Part shown: positions 1 through 10,041 of the stretch, in pieces
Layout of the letters: the number at the start of each line of letters is the position of its first letter
Position numbering within the stretch: the stretch's first letter is position 1
Assembly: GCA_010645155.1 (NCBI GenBank)
Contig: CM021315.1
Span: forward strand, 8,291,126-8,355,125
Length of the DNA stretch: 64,000 nucleotides
Reading direction: 5' to 3'
Source of the DNA: Tigriopus japonicus
Lineage: Eukaryota; Arthropoda; Copepoda; Harpacticoida; Harpacticidae
The notes under the pieces: generated by a model
Seen by the model: the letters and a program-made list of their open reading frames with translations, nothing else
The model's database searches: none
What the model was told of the DNA's origin: nothing
Program-made: the position numbers and the translations under genes

Positions 1-552
1 GATTAAACGAAAAAAGACAAAATGAAAAAAAAGGAAGTAATTAATGGGCAAGAGATATTTGGTAGTACATATGTCAAATAAAAACCAAGAGTTCAAAAAT
101 GCCTCTTTTTAAGGAGCGTTTTCTGTAGAGCTGAAGTCAGGTATGCAGATACATTAATTGTTCTCATGACCAGAAAGTTTTTTCAAACCAAATTCAATTT
201 TCTTTCTGTGTCTGTTGGGAAACACTACGAGGACAGTATAACTTAATTTGTAAGAGTGGATTGTATTTTGTTGTCGCAAAACCGCAACTGACAAATAATT
301 TGTTACTTTGCCACAAGCTTTGGCGTTGAACTTTCTTCGAAGTTATGTGCTTGGAAAATTGAAAGCAACGCTTAATGAGCTTAAAATCCAAGAAAATTCA
401 CGGTTTTTGGCCAATTAAATGAGAAAAGACGAATAAAATTGACCGATAAGATGAAAAAAGACGAATAAAATCCAAATTAAACGAAAAAAATTCGCGACGA
501 AAAAAGATCAATCAAGACGAGTAAGTTTATTCGTCTTAAGTTCCCGTCCCTA
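1..552. repeat. Dispersed AT-rich repeat, probable right end of a hAT-like element
   Basis: The stretch is built from variants of GAAAAAAGACGAATAAA, repeated around 8-20 and 425-520. It finishes with CCCGTCCCTA at 543-552, which matches the terminal motif of the hAT-like elements elsewhere in this window (TAGGGACGGG on the other strand). Related sequence occurs near 13060-13150 and 8515-8545. The left end is outside the window or lost. No coding region is supported. Confidence 0.45.
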
Positions 553-1226
553 TGTTAGTGCTACGTATTTGTTGTGATTATTTTCGGGGGTAAAAAAGGG
601 CAACAAAACAATTGTTTGCACGCAATGAACCGCTCAAAATGTAAATCCAGGGATTATATAATAAAGGCCAACCGTGAAACTTAAGTTATTCCCTTCGCAT
701 CCCATCACGCTGTGAAGCCCCTTCTGTCATTGTTGCCACTTTCTTCTCCGTCACAACTTCGGCTACAGCGTGATCATTTCAGACTTTTCAGTCGCATCCA
801 TAAAAATCACATTTCTTCTTTTTTATCTTTAAACCTCCTAAATCTTACACCCCCATCTTCACTCAACAACACTCAGTCTGGTCCTTTTATCATTTTTATC
901 CCTTAAAGCTGCCACATAACAAGTTTGTGACGTGCAATCGGAACCTCTAACAAAAACCTCACCGTCACCTTGATCTGAACGTGGAAGGAAAAGGCGAGCC
1001 TCGAACCCCGCTGCTGCCTTCATACATACTGGTCCGCGTCCCAGTCTCTCTCTATATCGGCCAAGTGTATCCAAAGTAGGAGCTCATCAGCGGAGATCGA
1101 CCGTGATTTTACTGCGTGTTGGGCGGACCCTCGTGAGCCCGCTCAATCGAGTGGCTGATTCATCCCGTGAAAGCCAATCCTATTTTATAAGTATTGATCG
1201 ATTCGGAGTGAGTGAAGCGGGCCATC
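553..1226. other. No gene seen; upstream region of SRP9
   Basis: No convincing coding region or repeat was found. GC content rises from about 950 onward, as expected for the promoter and 5' UTR of the gene starting at 1227. A TATA-like AT stretch lies near 652-662 but it is not tied to a mapped start site. Confidence 0.4.
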
Positions 1227-2214
1227 ATGACGGTTTTGACCACGTGGGAAGATTTTGAAAAGGCGGCCGAACGACTCTACTTGCAAGATCCCATTAAGGT
1301 ATGTTGGCACGGAATCATTGGGGTGGTTTGATATTGAAGTTGTCTGACAGGGTCCCAGCAATCAAGCTCGTCATTACCGAACCATCTATCGATCTTTAGG
1401 TGGATTGGTATCCGTATGGATTTCACCATCGTTTGTTCAGTTATAATTAGATGAGTCAGGTTAAAGAAGGTCAGGGTTTTTTGTTTCCGAATTAGATTCC
1501 CAATCCAAAATTAAGGATTTGAATAAAAATCCTTTGAACAACCGTGCTTTGACAAAGCGGTTTTCGGATCAGTGATTGCGTTTCGAAAAAGGAAATAAGG
1601 TGGCCAGTGAAAGAGTATCTTTTGAAAGAAGAATAAAGGAGTAATCGAAAACTAATCCAAATTTGGAGTTCCGACGAAGGTCGACCCAATTTGTAAGTTT
1701 CGATTGGTCCAACTCCGGATCACTTCCGAGGTTTTTAGATCCGACACGAGGCGAGATGAAACAAAAGATGAGAAACAAAAAAACGATTTAATCTGATGTG
1801 AACTCGCCCTTTAAATTGGATGAAGTGAAAGATGGATTCTTTGAAGATGGCGTTACCCAACATTCGAATTGTTATTCACCCCATTTCTTTTCTTTGTCAA
1901 ACTTAAATGAGAAAATGCATCTGTTGTTGGATTGCGGCCCAATGCTGTGGGCGGGGCTTAGACCATTAAGCTTCTAGAACGCGAGATTCTTTTGTCCGTT
2001 TTAAATAAGTGACTGGATAGTTGATGAATACCTTTGACATTTGCAGGCCCGATATACCTTGAAGTATGACCATGTGCGTGGTTCTTTGGAAATGAAGATG
2101 ACCGATGATATCGTGTGCCTCTTGTACAAATCCGATGCGGCTCAAGATGTGAAGAAGATGGAAAAGTTTATTACCAATCTTATGCGCCACATGGCTTCCA
2201 GCGAGGAGCATTAG
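1227..2214 (+). CDS. SRP9: Signal recognition particle 9 kDa protein
   Basis: SRP9 pairs with SRP14 to bind the Alu domain of SRP RNA and pause translation while ribosomes are brought to the ER. Two exons, 1227-1298 and 2047-2214, join in phase 0 (donor GTATGT, acceptor TTTGCAG) and give 79 aa, close to the usual ~86 aa. Family landmarks are the N-terminal TWEDFEKAAERLYLQDPIK, then the ARYTLKYDH strand, TDDIVCLLYK and the AQDVKKMEKF helix. The first ATG of the reading frame is used. An AATAAA follows at 2243-2248, only 29 nt past the stop, and TAF9 begins 62 nt after the stop on the same strand, so the two genes may share a transcript or abut closely. Confidence 0.95.
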
Positions 2215-2276
2215 ACCCTTTCATTGACTCTCCACTCCACCCAATAAAGACAATTTCCTCAACGTGATACGTCGTC

Positions 2277-2993
2277 ATGGCGGCAAGTGACAATATGCGA
2301 AATGACGGGGGTCCCACGGTCAAATTTGAGAACGGACGGCACCACAACAGTGCCAATGCCGTGGGTCCGCCCTTGCCAAAAGATGGACAAGTGATGGCCG
2401 CCATCCTCAAGGACATGGGTATTCTCGATTATGAGGCCAAAGTGATCAATCAGTTGCTCGAGTATTCCTACCGATACGTGACTGATGTCCTTCAAGATGC
2501 CAAGATCGTATCCGGACACGCCAAGAAGAAAGTCATCGATGTAGAAGATGTCAAATTGGCGGTCCAGATGTACTCTGAACAAAATATGACAGCCCCTTTG
2601 AGCCGTGAATTGCTTTTAGATGCGGCACGGGTCAAAAACCGCCAACCGCTTCCCATTCCACGGCCAACCTATGGTTTACGGCTGCCACCTGATCGACATT
2701 GCTTAACCGCCTGCAATTATCGCATGAAATTGAAAGCCAAAGGCCGCACACCGGCTGCGGGCGGTTACGGGAAAACGGGCGCAACTCAAGCTAAAATGGT
2801 CATGGCGCAAGCGCAAGGTGGCGCTGTGCCTTACACTGTTATGAAAGGGGCCGGTGGTGGCGCGGTTAAACCTATGTATAAGAAAAATGCGGCTGAAACT
2901 AATGCCGCACCTGCGGCCAAGATTCAAATGGAAGTGGTATATGATGACCAGCGGCCGTGTGTAACTTTTGGGACACGGGAGTTCCCTCAATAG
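2277..2993 (+). CDS. TAF9: TATA-box-binding protein-associated factor 9
   Basis: TAF9 is a histone-fold subunit of TFIID and SAGA that pairs with TAF6 or TAF6L. This is a single exon of 238 aa. The histone fold spans about residues 38-105 (VMAAILKDMGILDYEAKVIN through VIDVEDVKLAVQM), followed by the conserved tail PLPIPRPTYGLRLPPDR at about 123-139. The C-terminal ~80 residues are Gly/Ala/Lys-rich and poorly conserved. The last residues (GTREFPQ), the stop codon and the AATAAA at 3010-3015 lie inside a ~70-bp segment that also occurs at the antisense face of TAF6L exon 3 (6671-6742), so this 3' end appears to have been rewritten by a local duplication. It starts 62 nt after the SRP9 stop. Confidence 0.95.
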   Translation: MAASDNMRNDGGPTVKFENGRHHNSANAVGPPLPKDGQVMAAILKDMGILDYEAKVINQLLEYSYRYVTDVLQDAKIVSGHAKKKVIDVEDVKLAVQMYSEQNMTAPLSRELLLDAARVKNRQPLPIPRPTYGLRLPPDRHCLTACNYRMKLKAKGRTPAAGGYGKTGATQAKMVMAQAQGGAVPYTVMKGAGGGAVKPMYKKNAAETNAAPAAKIQMEVVYDDQRPCVTFGTREFPQ

Positions 2994-3043
2994 TGATCCA
3001 CGAAGCTGAAATAAATTGACATGTTTGGTTTATTTATGGTTAA
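2972..3043 (+). repeat. Copy 1 of a ~70-bp duplicated segment (TAF9 3' end)
   Basis: GACACGGGAGTTCCCTC through ATGTTTGGTT matches 6671-6742 at about 60 of 70 positions in the same plus-strand orientation. In this copy it encodes the last TAF9 codons, the stop and the AATAAA. In the other copy its complement is the 3' splice acceptor and first codons of TAF6L exon 3. Since only the TAF6L copy encodes conserved family sequence, it is probably the source. Confidence 0.85.
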
Positions 3044-3600
3044 AGACAATCTTATTGCCAGGGCCACCAGATTGTTGTAAATTTTATTTGACAATATAAT
3101 AATTACCAGGGGGCACCAAATTCAAGAAGACAGTTACCAAAACTCGGATTTTTGGTCTTTTTACGAGCACTTTTCTCATTAATTGCAGTAGAAACTGACC
3201 TTTTCCTATACGGTCCCTTAACGAACAACTGACTGGGAGGTCACCGTACTAACTACTAATACAGCTCACAAAATTGTAATTGACACAAAAGTTTGACCCA
3301 TTTTCGAACTTTTCAATATAACGTATAACGTAACTGAACACGTAAAACCAGAAATTTTGTGTCTCGAAACTCGAAGGTTTTTAATATTCCCAATTTTGAA
3401 CACAAGTTGTAAATTTTTGAGAAGTGTATGGTGGCCCGAAGATAAAATTTTAAAATAAAAGTGAAGTTGTTCCCCATTGATTTTTGTGTCCAAAACATGC
3501 CAAGATGTCTTTGGGTATTTCGATCCAAACCTAGAATGCCATTTGAAACACCGTGGTCCATATTTAATTTTGAGTTAATAGTTGTTACTCTAAAGTATTT
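3044..3600. repeat. Mixed transposon remnants
   Basis: CAGGGCCACCAGATTG at about 3059 is the same terminal motif as the element starting at 19905, and CAGGGGGCACCAAATT near 3110 is a variant end. From about 3430 to 3560 the sequence (TTGTTCCCCATTGA, GGGTATTTCGAT, GAAACACCGTGG) matches the right arm of the large foldback element ending at 57571. No gene is seen. Confidence 0.6.
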
Positions 3601-3797
3601 GTGTAAACTTTAATAACATTTGGCTCTTTTATTCTCTATCTACAAACGCCGATTTGTAGTTGAACATCATTCTATGCGTACTTTTGTGAATAAGCGGCCA
3701 TTTTCTGCCATCTTCTGCCATCAAGTGGCAGAAAATGGCAGAAATTCAGTAAAAGCCAAAATTTGCCATCCCTGTCAAGAAGGGGTGGATGAAACTA

Positions 3798-4258
3798 GAG
3801 CACTATAATAGCAGAGTACGGTCAAAAAGTGCGCCATCTAGTGGATTTCATGCGGCAACAGCTCGCCGTTCCCATGATACACATAGTTTTGAAGATTGCA
3901 ATGGTCATCATCAGTTTTGGACAAACTAAAGTGCATCAAATGTTGCCTGAGTATTGTTAATGGACCTGTGGTGGTTTTTGGTTGAAATTATTGGTAAGAT
4001 CCTTTTAAAATTGGCGTGGAAATCTTACTACTGAAAAGGTAATTCAGACGTAATCTATGCCAAAATTCTTCAGAAAAACACTTATGTTCTATTTGGAGTT
4101 CTGCCACCAACACTTTAGGCACTAAAGTTTGTCCAAAACTGATGAAAGACCATTGCAATCTTCAAAAATATGTGTATCGGGGGAACGGCGAGCTGTTGCA
4201 ACATGAAATCCACTAGATGGCACACTTTATGATCGTACACTTTCTATTATAGAGCTCC
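3798..4258. repeat. Non-autonomous element with ~140-bp terminal inverted repeats
   Basis: The left arm (GAGCACTATAATAGCAGAG, GCCATCTAGTGGATTTCATG, AACAGCTCGCCGTTCCC, GATTGCAATGG) recurs inverted at 4120-4258 (CCATTGCAATC, GGGAACGGCGAGCTGTTGC, TCCACTAGATGGCAC, CTATTATAGAGCTC). The direct repeat GATGAAACTAG flanks it at about 3789-3799 and 4260-4271, probably a target-site duplication. A related end occurs at about 45874-45925. No coding capacity. The superfamily is not recognised. Confidence 0.7.
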
Positions 4259-4384
4259 AGATGAAACTAGTTTTTCGAAAGCAGAGAACATAAACCTTTA
4301 GCTTTTGCAAGCTGCCTGTACAGTATTTCTCCATGATATGAAACTGTCGCTCAATAAGCTGATGCACCTATAGCATACCTGTTC

Positions 4385-4740
4385 AATTATCTTATCTAGA
4401 TAAAAGATAAAGATAAAAGATAGTTTATCTTTTATCTTTATGTAGATACTTTTTACGGGAAAGTATCTTCAAGTATCTTTATCTAGATACTTTTTTCGGG
4501 AAAGTATCTTAAAGTATCTTTATCTAGATATTTTTTTCGGCAAACTATCTTGAAATATCTTTATCTAGATACTTTTTTGGAAAACTATCTTAAACTAACC
4601 TTGGCAAGAAAATGTGTTCTTTCAATCTTTTGTGTTAAAGCATCCATTATGCATTGTTTAGTATGCATTATGCATTTTCCCAAAAAGTATCTAGATAAGA
4701 TACTTCTAGATAGTTTTTAGATACTAGATAGATACTAATG
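4385..4740. repeat. Tandem TATCTAGATA minisatellite
   Basis: About four diverged units of roughly 59 bp of the form TTTATCTAGATACTTTTTTC then GGGAAAGTATCTTAAAGTA, preceded by AAAGATAAAGATAAAAGATA runs. The units are rich in the palindrome TATCTAGATA. No gene is present, and nothing is recognised in the following 4741-5268. Confidence 0.6.
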
Positions 4741-5268
4741 TGTTGTAAAAAGTCAAAGTTTGGGTAATTTTGACGAAAAAAATCTGAGAGCATTGGCTGA
4801 ATGGCCCCCCCAAAAAGGTCGGTCAGGAATGTTAGTTTCTCTTCGTTCCTCTTGAAGAGATTTGACACAAGGATTTGGACCGATTAATTTCCCAACAAGA
4901 AGATAATTTCATTTTTTCGATTTAGAATTAGGCCTATGGACGGTGGAAATCGAAAATGAAAGTTGAATATCGCATTATCAGATCATTTTGTGGCATGTAT
5001 AGTGTCAAGTCAGATGTTTCACATGTCAATGATGTCACCCAAAAATGTTGGACCCTACCCATCTCTTTGTTTGGCAAATTTAGCCCACAAATGCATTCAA
5101 TCGATTTCTTAGATGTTCCTTTGTAAAATTACGTAATGGCAGAGGAAAATAAAATGTTGCATTACAGAAGAACAGGCAATCGAGGCCGAAACATTAAGAT
5201 TTTCTTGCTACTAACAAAATGCTTAAAGTTTTCTTCTATTCAATATTGGCTCATTGAATCACACGGGT

Positions 5269-8200
5269 TTATAAAAGAGATGTAAGTGAACCGCACAAAA
5301 GCCGTTGTACTTTGAACCTCGGCGATGTCCACGACTGATTCATTCGGCGTCCAACACAAGGTGTGCACAAAATGGGCACCTCTTGTCCATTGGGCTGAGA
5401 TTTCCGAGCATTTGATCGATTCCTCAGTTGTTCGTTGAGGGTAGGTCGCCCAAAGTTCAGGATGATCTGTCCCCTATCTGATTTACACTCGGTTTCCACA
5501 TCAAACCACGCCTTTATTCGATTGGAAAGGCGCTTACTATTCGTGGGTGTGGTGGAAGATGATATGGGTTGCGGGGGTTGATTCTCCACAGGATCATTCT
5601 CGAAAATGTCCATGGGCACCTCACAATTGGCGAAATATTGGAAATCGTTTCCTTGATTATAAGACGAGGATGAAGTTATCGGTGAGAAAGACTGCCTTAG
5701 GCTCCCATTTTTTAGGCCTGGCAATTTCTTGACCTTCAACTTTCCAATTAAATCCGCTTTGGGTACATAAATCTCGGAAGCTGGAACTATTGGAAACATA
5801 GCCAATGAATCGCCAAAGTATTCATAGAATATCTGGTAAAGCCGTAAACCGTCAGATTGGTCATGCGGAAGCTGATTTTGTGTCTTCAAGATGGCAATTC
5901 CAAAATCACGAGCCAGCGAGAATAACCGCAGAATCATGGGATCCGACGGTGCTTTGGCCATTTCCGTGTCTATTTTGTGAATGTAAACCCCCAGTGCGGG
6001 CTCAAAACCGGACTTGAAAAGGGTGAGCAAAGCATATAAAGCTCCATATTGGCTACTGGGTGAGGTCTTCTCGTGTAAAAGCGAGTCTTTGAGAGCCTTG
6101 TGCGTTTGAATGGCCAATTGGTTGACCGGTGTGGACCACTTGTCAAGCACGTGCTTCAAGATTCGTGCAGCTGTTGACACGTGGTCCAAATTGAGTTCGT
6201 TGGAATGACGATCATGGGTGGCGTTTGGAAGCTCACCATTGGGACGGATTTGAGGGGCTCGTCGATCTGTGATCAAACTCGATAGTAAGGCTGTGACCAG
6301 ATGACTTAACTGAAATGAAGGAGAAATCGAATTGGAATAGGAGTCGACATTTTGAGCATGTGTACGTACATAGGGTTTGGGACTAAAATTGAGATAGGTA
6401 TTGCTGAATAGAGCTTGGATGAGGTCCAAGATCCGGGAGGTGAACAGCTTGTCTTCGGCGTGCTTTTGAATACCCGTGCGAATGAAGCTTATGAAAAAAG
6501 GTAGGAGCGGCGAGATTTTAGGGTTGGATTTGATATCTTCGAGCAGCTTTTTTAGGGTGGACTCGGAATCGCCTAGAATGGCCGCAGTTGTAGCTTGATA
6601 ATATTGCATGAGAGGTGCGGAGAGATTGGCATTTTGTGGGTACTCAATAGCTTTGGCAGGATCCTTTTGCGACACGGGAGTTCCCTCTATAACGATCCAC
6701 GAAGCTGGAAATAAAATGAAATGTTTGGTTGATTTATTAGTAAATTTAATGTCATTCGATGAAATGCAGACATTTTGAGCCTGTTAAGGCCATAAAATGG
6801 CAAATAAAAACGTCTGAAATTGCAAATAAACTTTAAATCAAAATTGACAAATGAAAAGAGTTCTAGCTTAGATTTATGTCGTTTTCATGAAAATGCATGC
6901 AATCAAGGTTGTTGATATTGGTTTTTGCTGGGTCCAAACAATTGCTAATAAGTAATAAGTAATCAAGCCAAGGACCATTATTACCTCGTACGGATGGTTC
7001 TGGATTAAGATCGAGTGGCGTGTGATTCACCGTCAAGTTATCCAGAGTCACTTGATCGTCATCCTCGATAAAAACATCGGCCTCTTCGACATACTTAAAG
7101 TTCGAATGACTGTCTTCGGAGCTTTCATAACCATAAATGGGTTGGACGTTATACCAACGCATAGCTCGATTCATGTCTTCCACTGTCAGGGTCTTGCGCT
7201 TGCTGTGTCGCATGAATTGCCCGCAAATCTGAAATCATGGAATGATCTATGTAATATGATTAATATCTGAGTTCTAAGAAATGTTCTTCAAGTTTGATTC
7301 CTTTACCCTGAACGACTTCGATTATTTAATGTTTGTTCATGTTTTTACAACCAAGAGGTGAAAATAGTCAAAACTATATTTCATTCCGTATCAGTAGTGA
7401 GAAATGGCACATGCACAAAGGTAGCTTCAAGTAAGCGTTTTAAATCATACCGCTAGCCATAAGACAAGGCCGTTGGCTGTGCTGAATACCTCAGCCGTCC
7501 ATTTTGGCGAATCCAAGTTTTTTTCCATATAAGTGTTCATTCAATGATTTCTTAGAAGCGATTTATATTTTACGGCACGATACCTCTTCTTACACCTGGT
7601 TGATAATATGCTCAAATTATCTGCTAGAAAGTGAGAGACATAAAATTATAGATCATCAGAAAGAAACGGTAAGAACTATTTCATTTCTTTATATGGGCAA
7701 CATTTTGAAAAAATGATTTGATTCTTTGGAATCCACTGAACAAATCTGCATCTCTAAATTAATATTTGGATCTATATCAAGTCCAATTTTTGCAATAACA
7801 CAAGGCTTTCTTCATTGCTTTTAATTCAATCACCCTAAAAATAGATTTTGCGACCAAGCCATCTCTACGTGAAATATCGGCTTTTGCTCACGCAACCTAG
7901 AACTAATCTGCATGCCGTTCATAAGTGACAAATTAATTACATTTTTTGACGAAGCAATCGTAAATGTAATAAATTACATTTTTCGAGGAAGCAATTGTAC
8001 TTTTAATCTATTGCATTTTTCAAGTAATTAACCCAACCCAGCTCAGTTGTCACTCCATTAAAGCGTACTTCAGTCAGTTTTTTGAAATGCATGACTGTAT
8101 GGCGTGAATGCATGACACGCTGTTTTTGTATTTGCGAGACAAGATGCATCGAAACTCGAGAGCGACCAAAAGAAATGATCTGTGGACGCCTCCAGCTCGG

Positions 8201-8723
8201 ATCCTTGCCCGAAAAAATGCTTTCCTGGTGCGTTCAGTCTCGATATGGAACCGGTTACCGCAAGAAATGAGAGAGATAACGTCATTGAGAAAGTTCAAGA
8301 ATGAGGTTAATGCCTTTGCTGTAGAATTGTTCCAGTAAAATTTACCGCAATTTAACTTATTCCCCTCCTCCCTCCCTCCTCAATCCTATACTGTACTCCT
8401 TGACCACCTCCTTGGTGTTGGAGTGGAATGTACAATAAACAAAATAAATAATAAACAACAATTTCAACAACTGAATTCAGAACACAATAAACTCTAATTT
8501 TTAAGATCGAGTTTTAGTAACAGGAACGAAAAAAGACGAGACGAGAAATTAGTTCCAAACTTACATATGCCAATTCACGGGTTCGGTAAGAAGCATCTTC
8601 AGATAACGCTCTGGACACACTTTGATTAAGGTTATCGATCCCAACGGTCTCAGCCAAGATGTGCACCGATTCCGGAGGAAGCTGGACATATCGCTTCTCC
8701 TCAAGACTGGGCTTCCTCTCCAT
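5269..8723 (-). CDS. TAF6L: TAF6-like histone-fold coactivator subunit
   Basis: TAF6L takes the place of TAF6 in SAGA/PCAF-type acetyltransferase complexes, pairing with TAF9. Minus-strand exons 8723-8565, 7228-6985 and 6704-5269 give 612 aa with consistent phases (0, then 1) and donors GTAAGT and GTAATA. Exon 1 carries the start of the histone fold (RYVQLPPESVHILAETVGI). Exon 2 carries QFMRHSKRKTLTVEDMNRAM RW, which matches TAF6L better than TAF6. Exon 3 begins SWIVIEGTPV and holds the HEAT-like domain (LMQYYQATTAAILGD; KISPLLPFFISFI; SSQYGALYALLTLF) and the motif YEYFGDSLAMFP. The start at 8723 lies 8 nt after a strong splice acceptor and 25 nt after the stop of the upstream zinc-finger gene, which suggests a downstream cistron. 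Intron 1 contains a LINE fragment. Confidence 0.92.
6671..6742 (-). repeat. Copy 2 of the ~70-bp duplicated segment (TAF6L intron 2/exon 3 boundary)
   Basis: The minus strand here reads TTTATTTCCAG (acceptor) followed by the first codons of TAF6L exon 3. The plus strand matches 2972-3043 at the end of TAF9. It is probably the parental copy, because the encoded residues are conserved in the family. Confidence 0.85.
8050..8460 (+). pseudogene. 3' fragment of a non-LTR retrotransposon (LINE ORF2 C-terminus)
   Basis: An open stretch ending at the stop at 8336-8338 encodes ARKNAFLVRSVSIWNRLPQE followed by MREITSLRKFKNEV. The R-x-x-x-x-W-N-x-LP...F+ pattern is typical of the C-terminal end of many LINE reverse transcriptases. 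A T/C-rich 3' UTR and an AATAAATAATAAA-type tail follow to about 8460. It is 5'-truncated, with no catalytic domain, and lies antisense in TAF6L intron 1. Confidence 0.65.
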
Positions 8724-8730
8724 GTTAAAC

Positions 8731-8748
8731 CTAAGAAGAAGCAATAAA
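8731..8748 (-). promoter_or_regulatory. 3' splice acceptor directly upstream of the TAF6L ATG
   Basis: On the minus strand the stop TAA of the upstream gene is followed at once by TTTATTGCTTCTTCTTAG, a strong polypyrimidine tract plus AG, then GTTTAAC and the TAF6L ATG. No cis donor is needed to explain it if it receives a trans-spliced leader. A 5' UTR intron is the alternative. Confidence 0.7.
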
Positions 8749-9771
8749 TTATTGATTCATCCCACCACCTACAGCCAGAGATTCAACTGGACTCGGGTTT
8801 ATTATATCCGAAACAAAATCCACGCGAGACACTTCAGGACCGCCCGAAGCAAACGCCCCGGTGCCTGCCGTTAATCGACACGTGTCATGCTTCTTGAAAT
8901 GTTGGCCCAACCCACTGGGCGTGGCAAAGGTCTTGTGACAATTATGGCACGAGAATGGCTTGACACCCGTGTGAATGCGCTCATGATTCACTAGATGTCG
9001 TCGAGCTCGAAAGCGTTTCGAACATTGTCCACATTGGAAAGGGGTTTCACCCGTGTGACGTCGAATATGAACCTTGAGATCGCCTGGATTCGAGTAAACC
9101 AAGGGACACGTAGGACATGGGTATTTCCTCTGCTCCCCAGAATGGGTCTTGATGTGTTCCCGTAAGTTTGATTGGGTTGTGAAGCATTTCCCGCAGTCAC
9201 CACACAAGAAGGGCTTCACTCCCGTGTGTCTTAAAAGATGGGTATGAAGATGAGCCTTTTGAATGAACGTCTTGCCACACACTTGACAGGGATGAGGTCG
9301 CTCATTGGTGTGGATCTTGACGTGCTTGAGCAAAATGGAATTCGATGTGAAGGCCTTGGAACAATGAACGCAATGATACTTGCGAGGGTTCTCTCCCAAT
9401 TGTCCGGCATGAACCGTTCGCATGTGATGATTGGCTTGGGACTTTTGCACAAACCGTTTTCCGCAAAAGTTGCAAGGATGAGGCCGATCTCCCGTGTGGG
9501 TCAGAGTGTGCTTGCTCAGTTCGGTTTTGTTGCTGCAGATCCTATCACAGATGTTACACTGGTTCCGTTGATCGTCTGAATGAGTCTTTTGATGCGTCTT
9601 CAATTGGGATCGTGACGAAAAGGTCTGACCGCATTCACGACATGGAAGTTGAGCACCGTGAATGTCAGCCGTTGCTTGGACGTCTGATTTTGCAATTGAG
9701 TCATGCAGCATTTCGATTACATGGTTTTGAAATGCTTTTAAACGGGCAATGGATTGATACTTCAATTTCAT
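8749..9771 (-). CDS. C2H2 zinc-finger protein, nine fingers
   Basis: 340 aa from the ATG at 9771. It has a short N-terminal segment (residues 1-40), then nine tandem C2H2 fingers to about residue 295. Most linkers are of the TGE/TGVKPF class. The fingers begin LPCRECGQTF, NQCNICDRIC, HPCNFCGKRF, YHCVHCSKAF, HPCQVCGKTF, FLCGDCGKCF, YPCPTCPLVY, FQCGQCSKRF and FSCHNCHKTF. The tail is unstructured and ends VGGGMNQ. It is presumably a DNA-binding transcription regulator; no orthologue is assigned. Its stop abuts the TAF6L acceptor, leaving no room for an ordinary 3' UTR. The start is uncertain: an upstream exon, or splicing from the finger gene at 10042-10992, is possible. Confidence 0.85.
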   Translation of the reverse strand: MKLKYQSIARLKAFQNHVIEMLHDSIAKSDVQATADIHGAQLPCRECGQTFSSRSQLKTHQKTHSDDQRNQCNICDRICSNKTELSKHTLTHTGDRPHPCNFCGKRFVQKSQANHHMRTVHAGQLGENPRKYHCVHCSKAFTSNSILLKHVKIHTNERPHPCQVCGKTFIQKAHLHTHLLRHTGVKPFLCGDCGKCFTTQSNLREHIKTHSGEQRKYPCPTCPLVYSNPGDLKVHIRRHTGETPFQCGQCSKRFRARRHLVNHERIHTGVKPFSCHNCHKTFATPSGLGQHFKKHDTCRLTAGTGAFASGGPEVSRVDFVSDIINPSPVESLAVGGGMNQ

Positions 9772-10041
9772 TTTGCCAATATGATTAGGACTGCCATTAC
9801 ATCCCCGAAAGAGATGAACAATTTACTTTTAAAGAATGGAGTGATCAAATCTTTTGCCGAATATCTCATTTTAACTAAAGAGTGCATATCTGGTAGATTT
9901 GAAATTTAACCTCTAAATATCAAACATCTGAAGGATTAATTTCCAATGAATAAACAGTTAAAAAAAAGAGTCTTCAGTGTCTTAAAACAACCCGTTTGAT
10001 TGTAGTAGCTAACCTAACGACCTAAAGCTTGCCGGATCTCC

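Noticed and set aside
8565..8800. Zinc-finger/TAF6L fusion protein by cis-splicing across 8731
   Set aside because: The best donor near the end of the finger ORF (GTAGGT) would run into a stop after joining to the acceptor, so a fusion is not supported.
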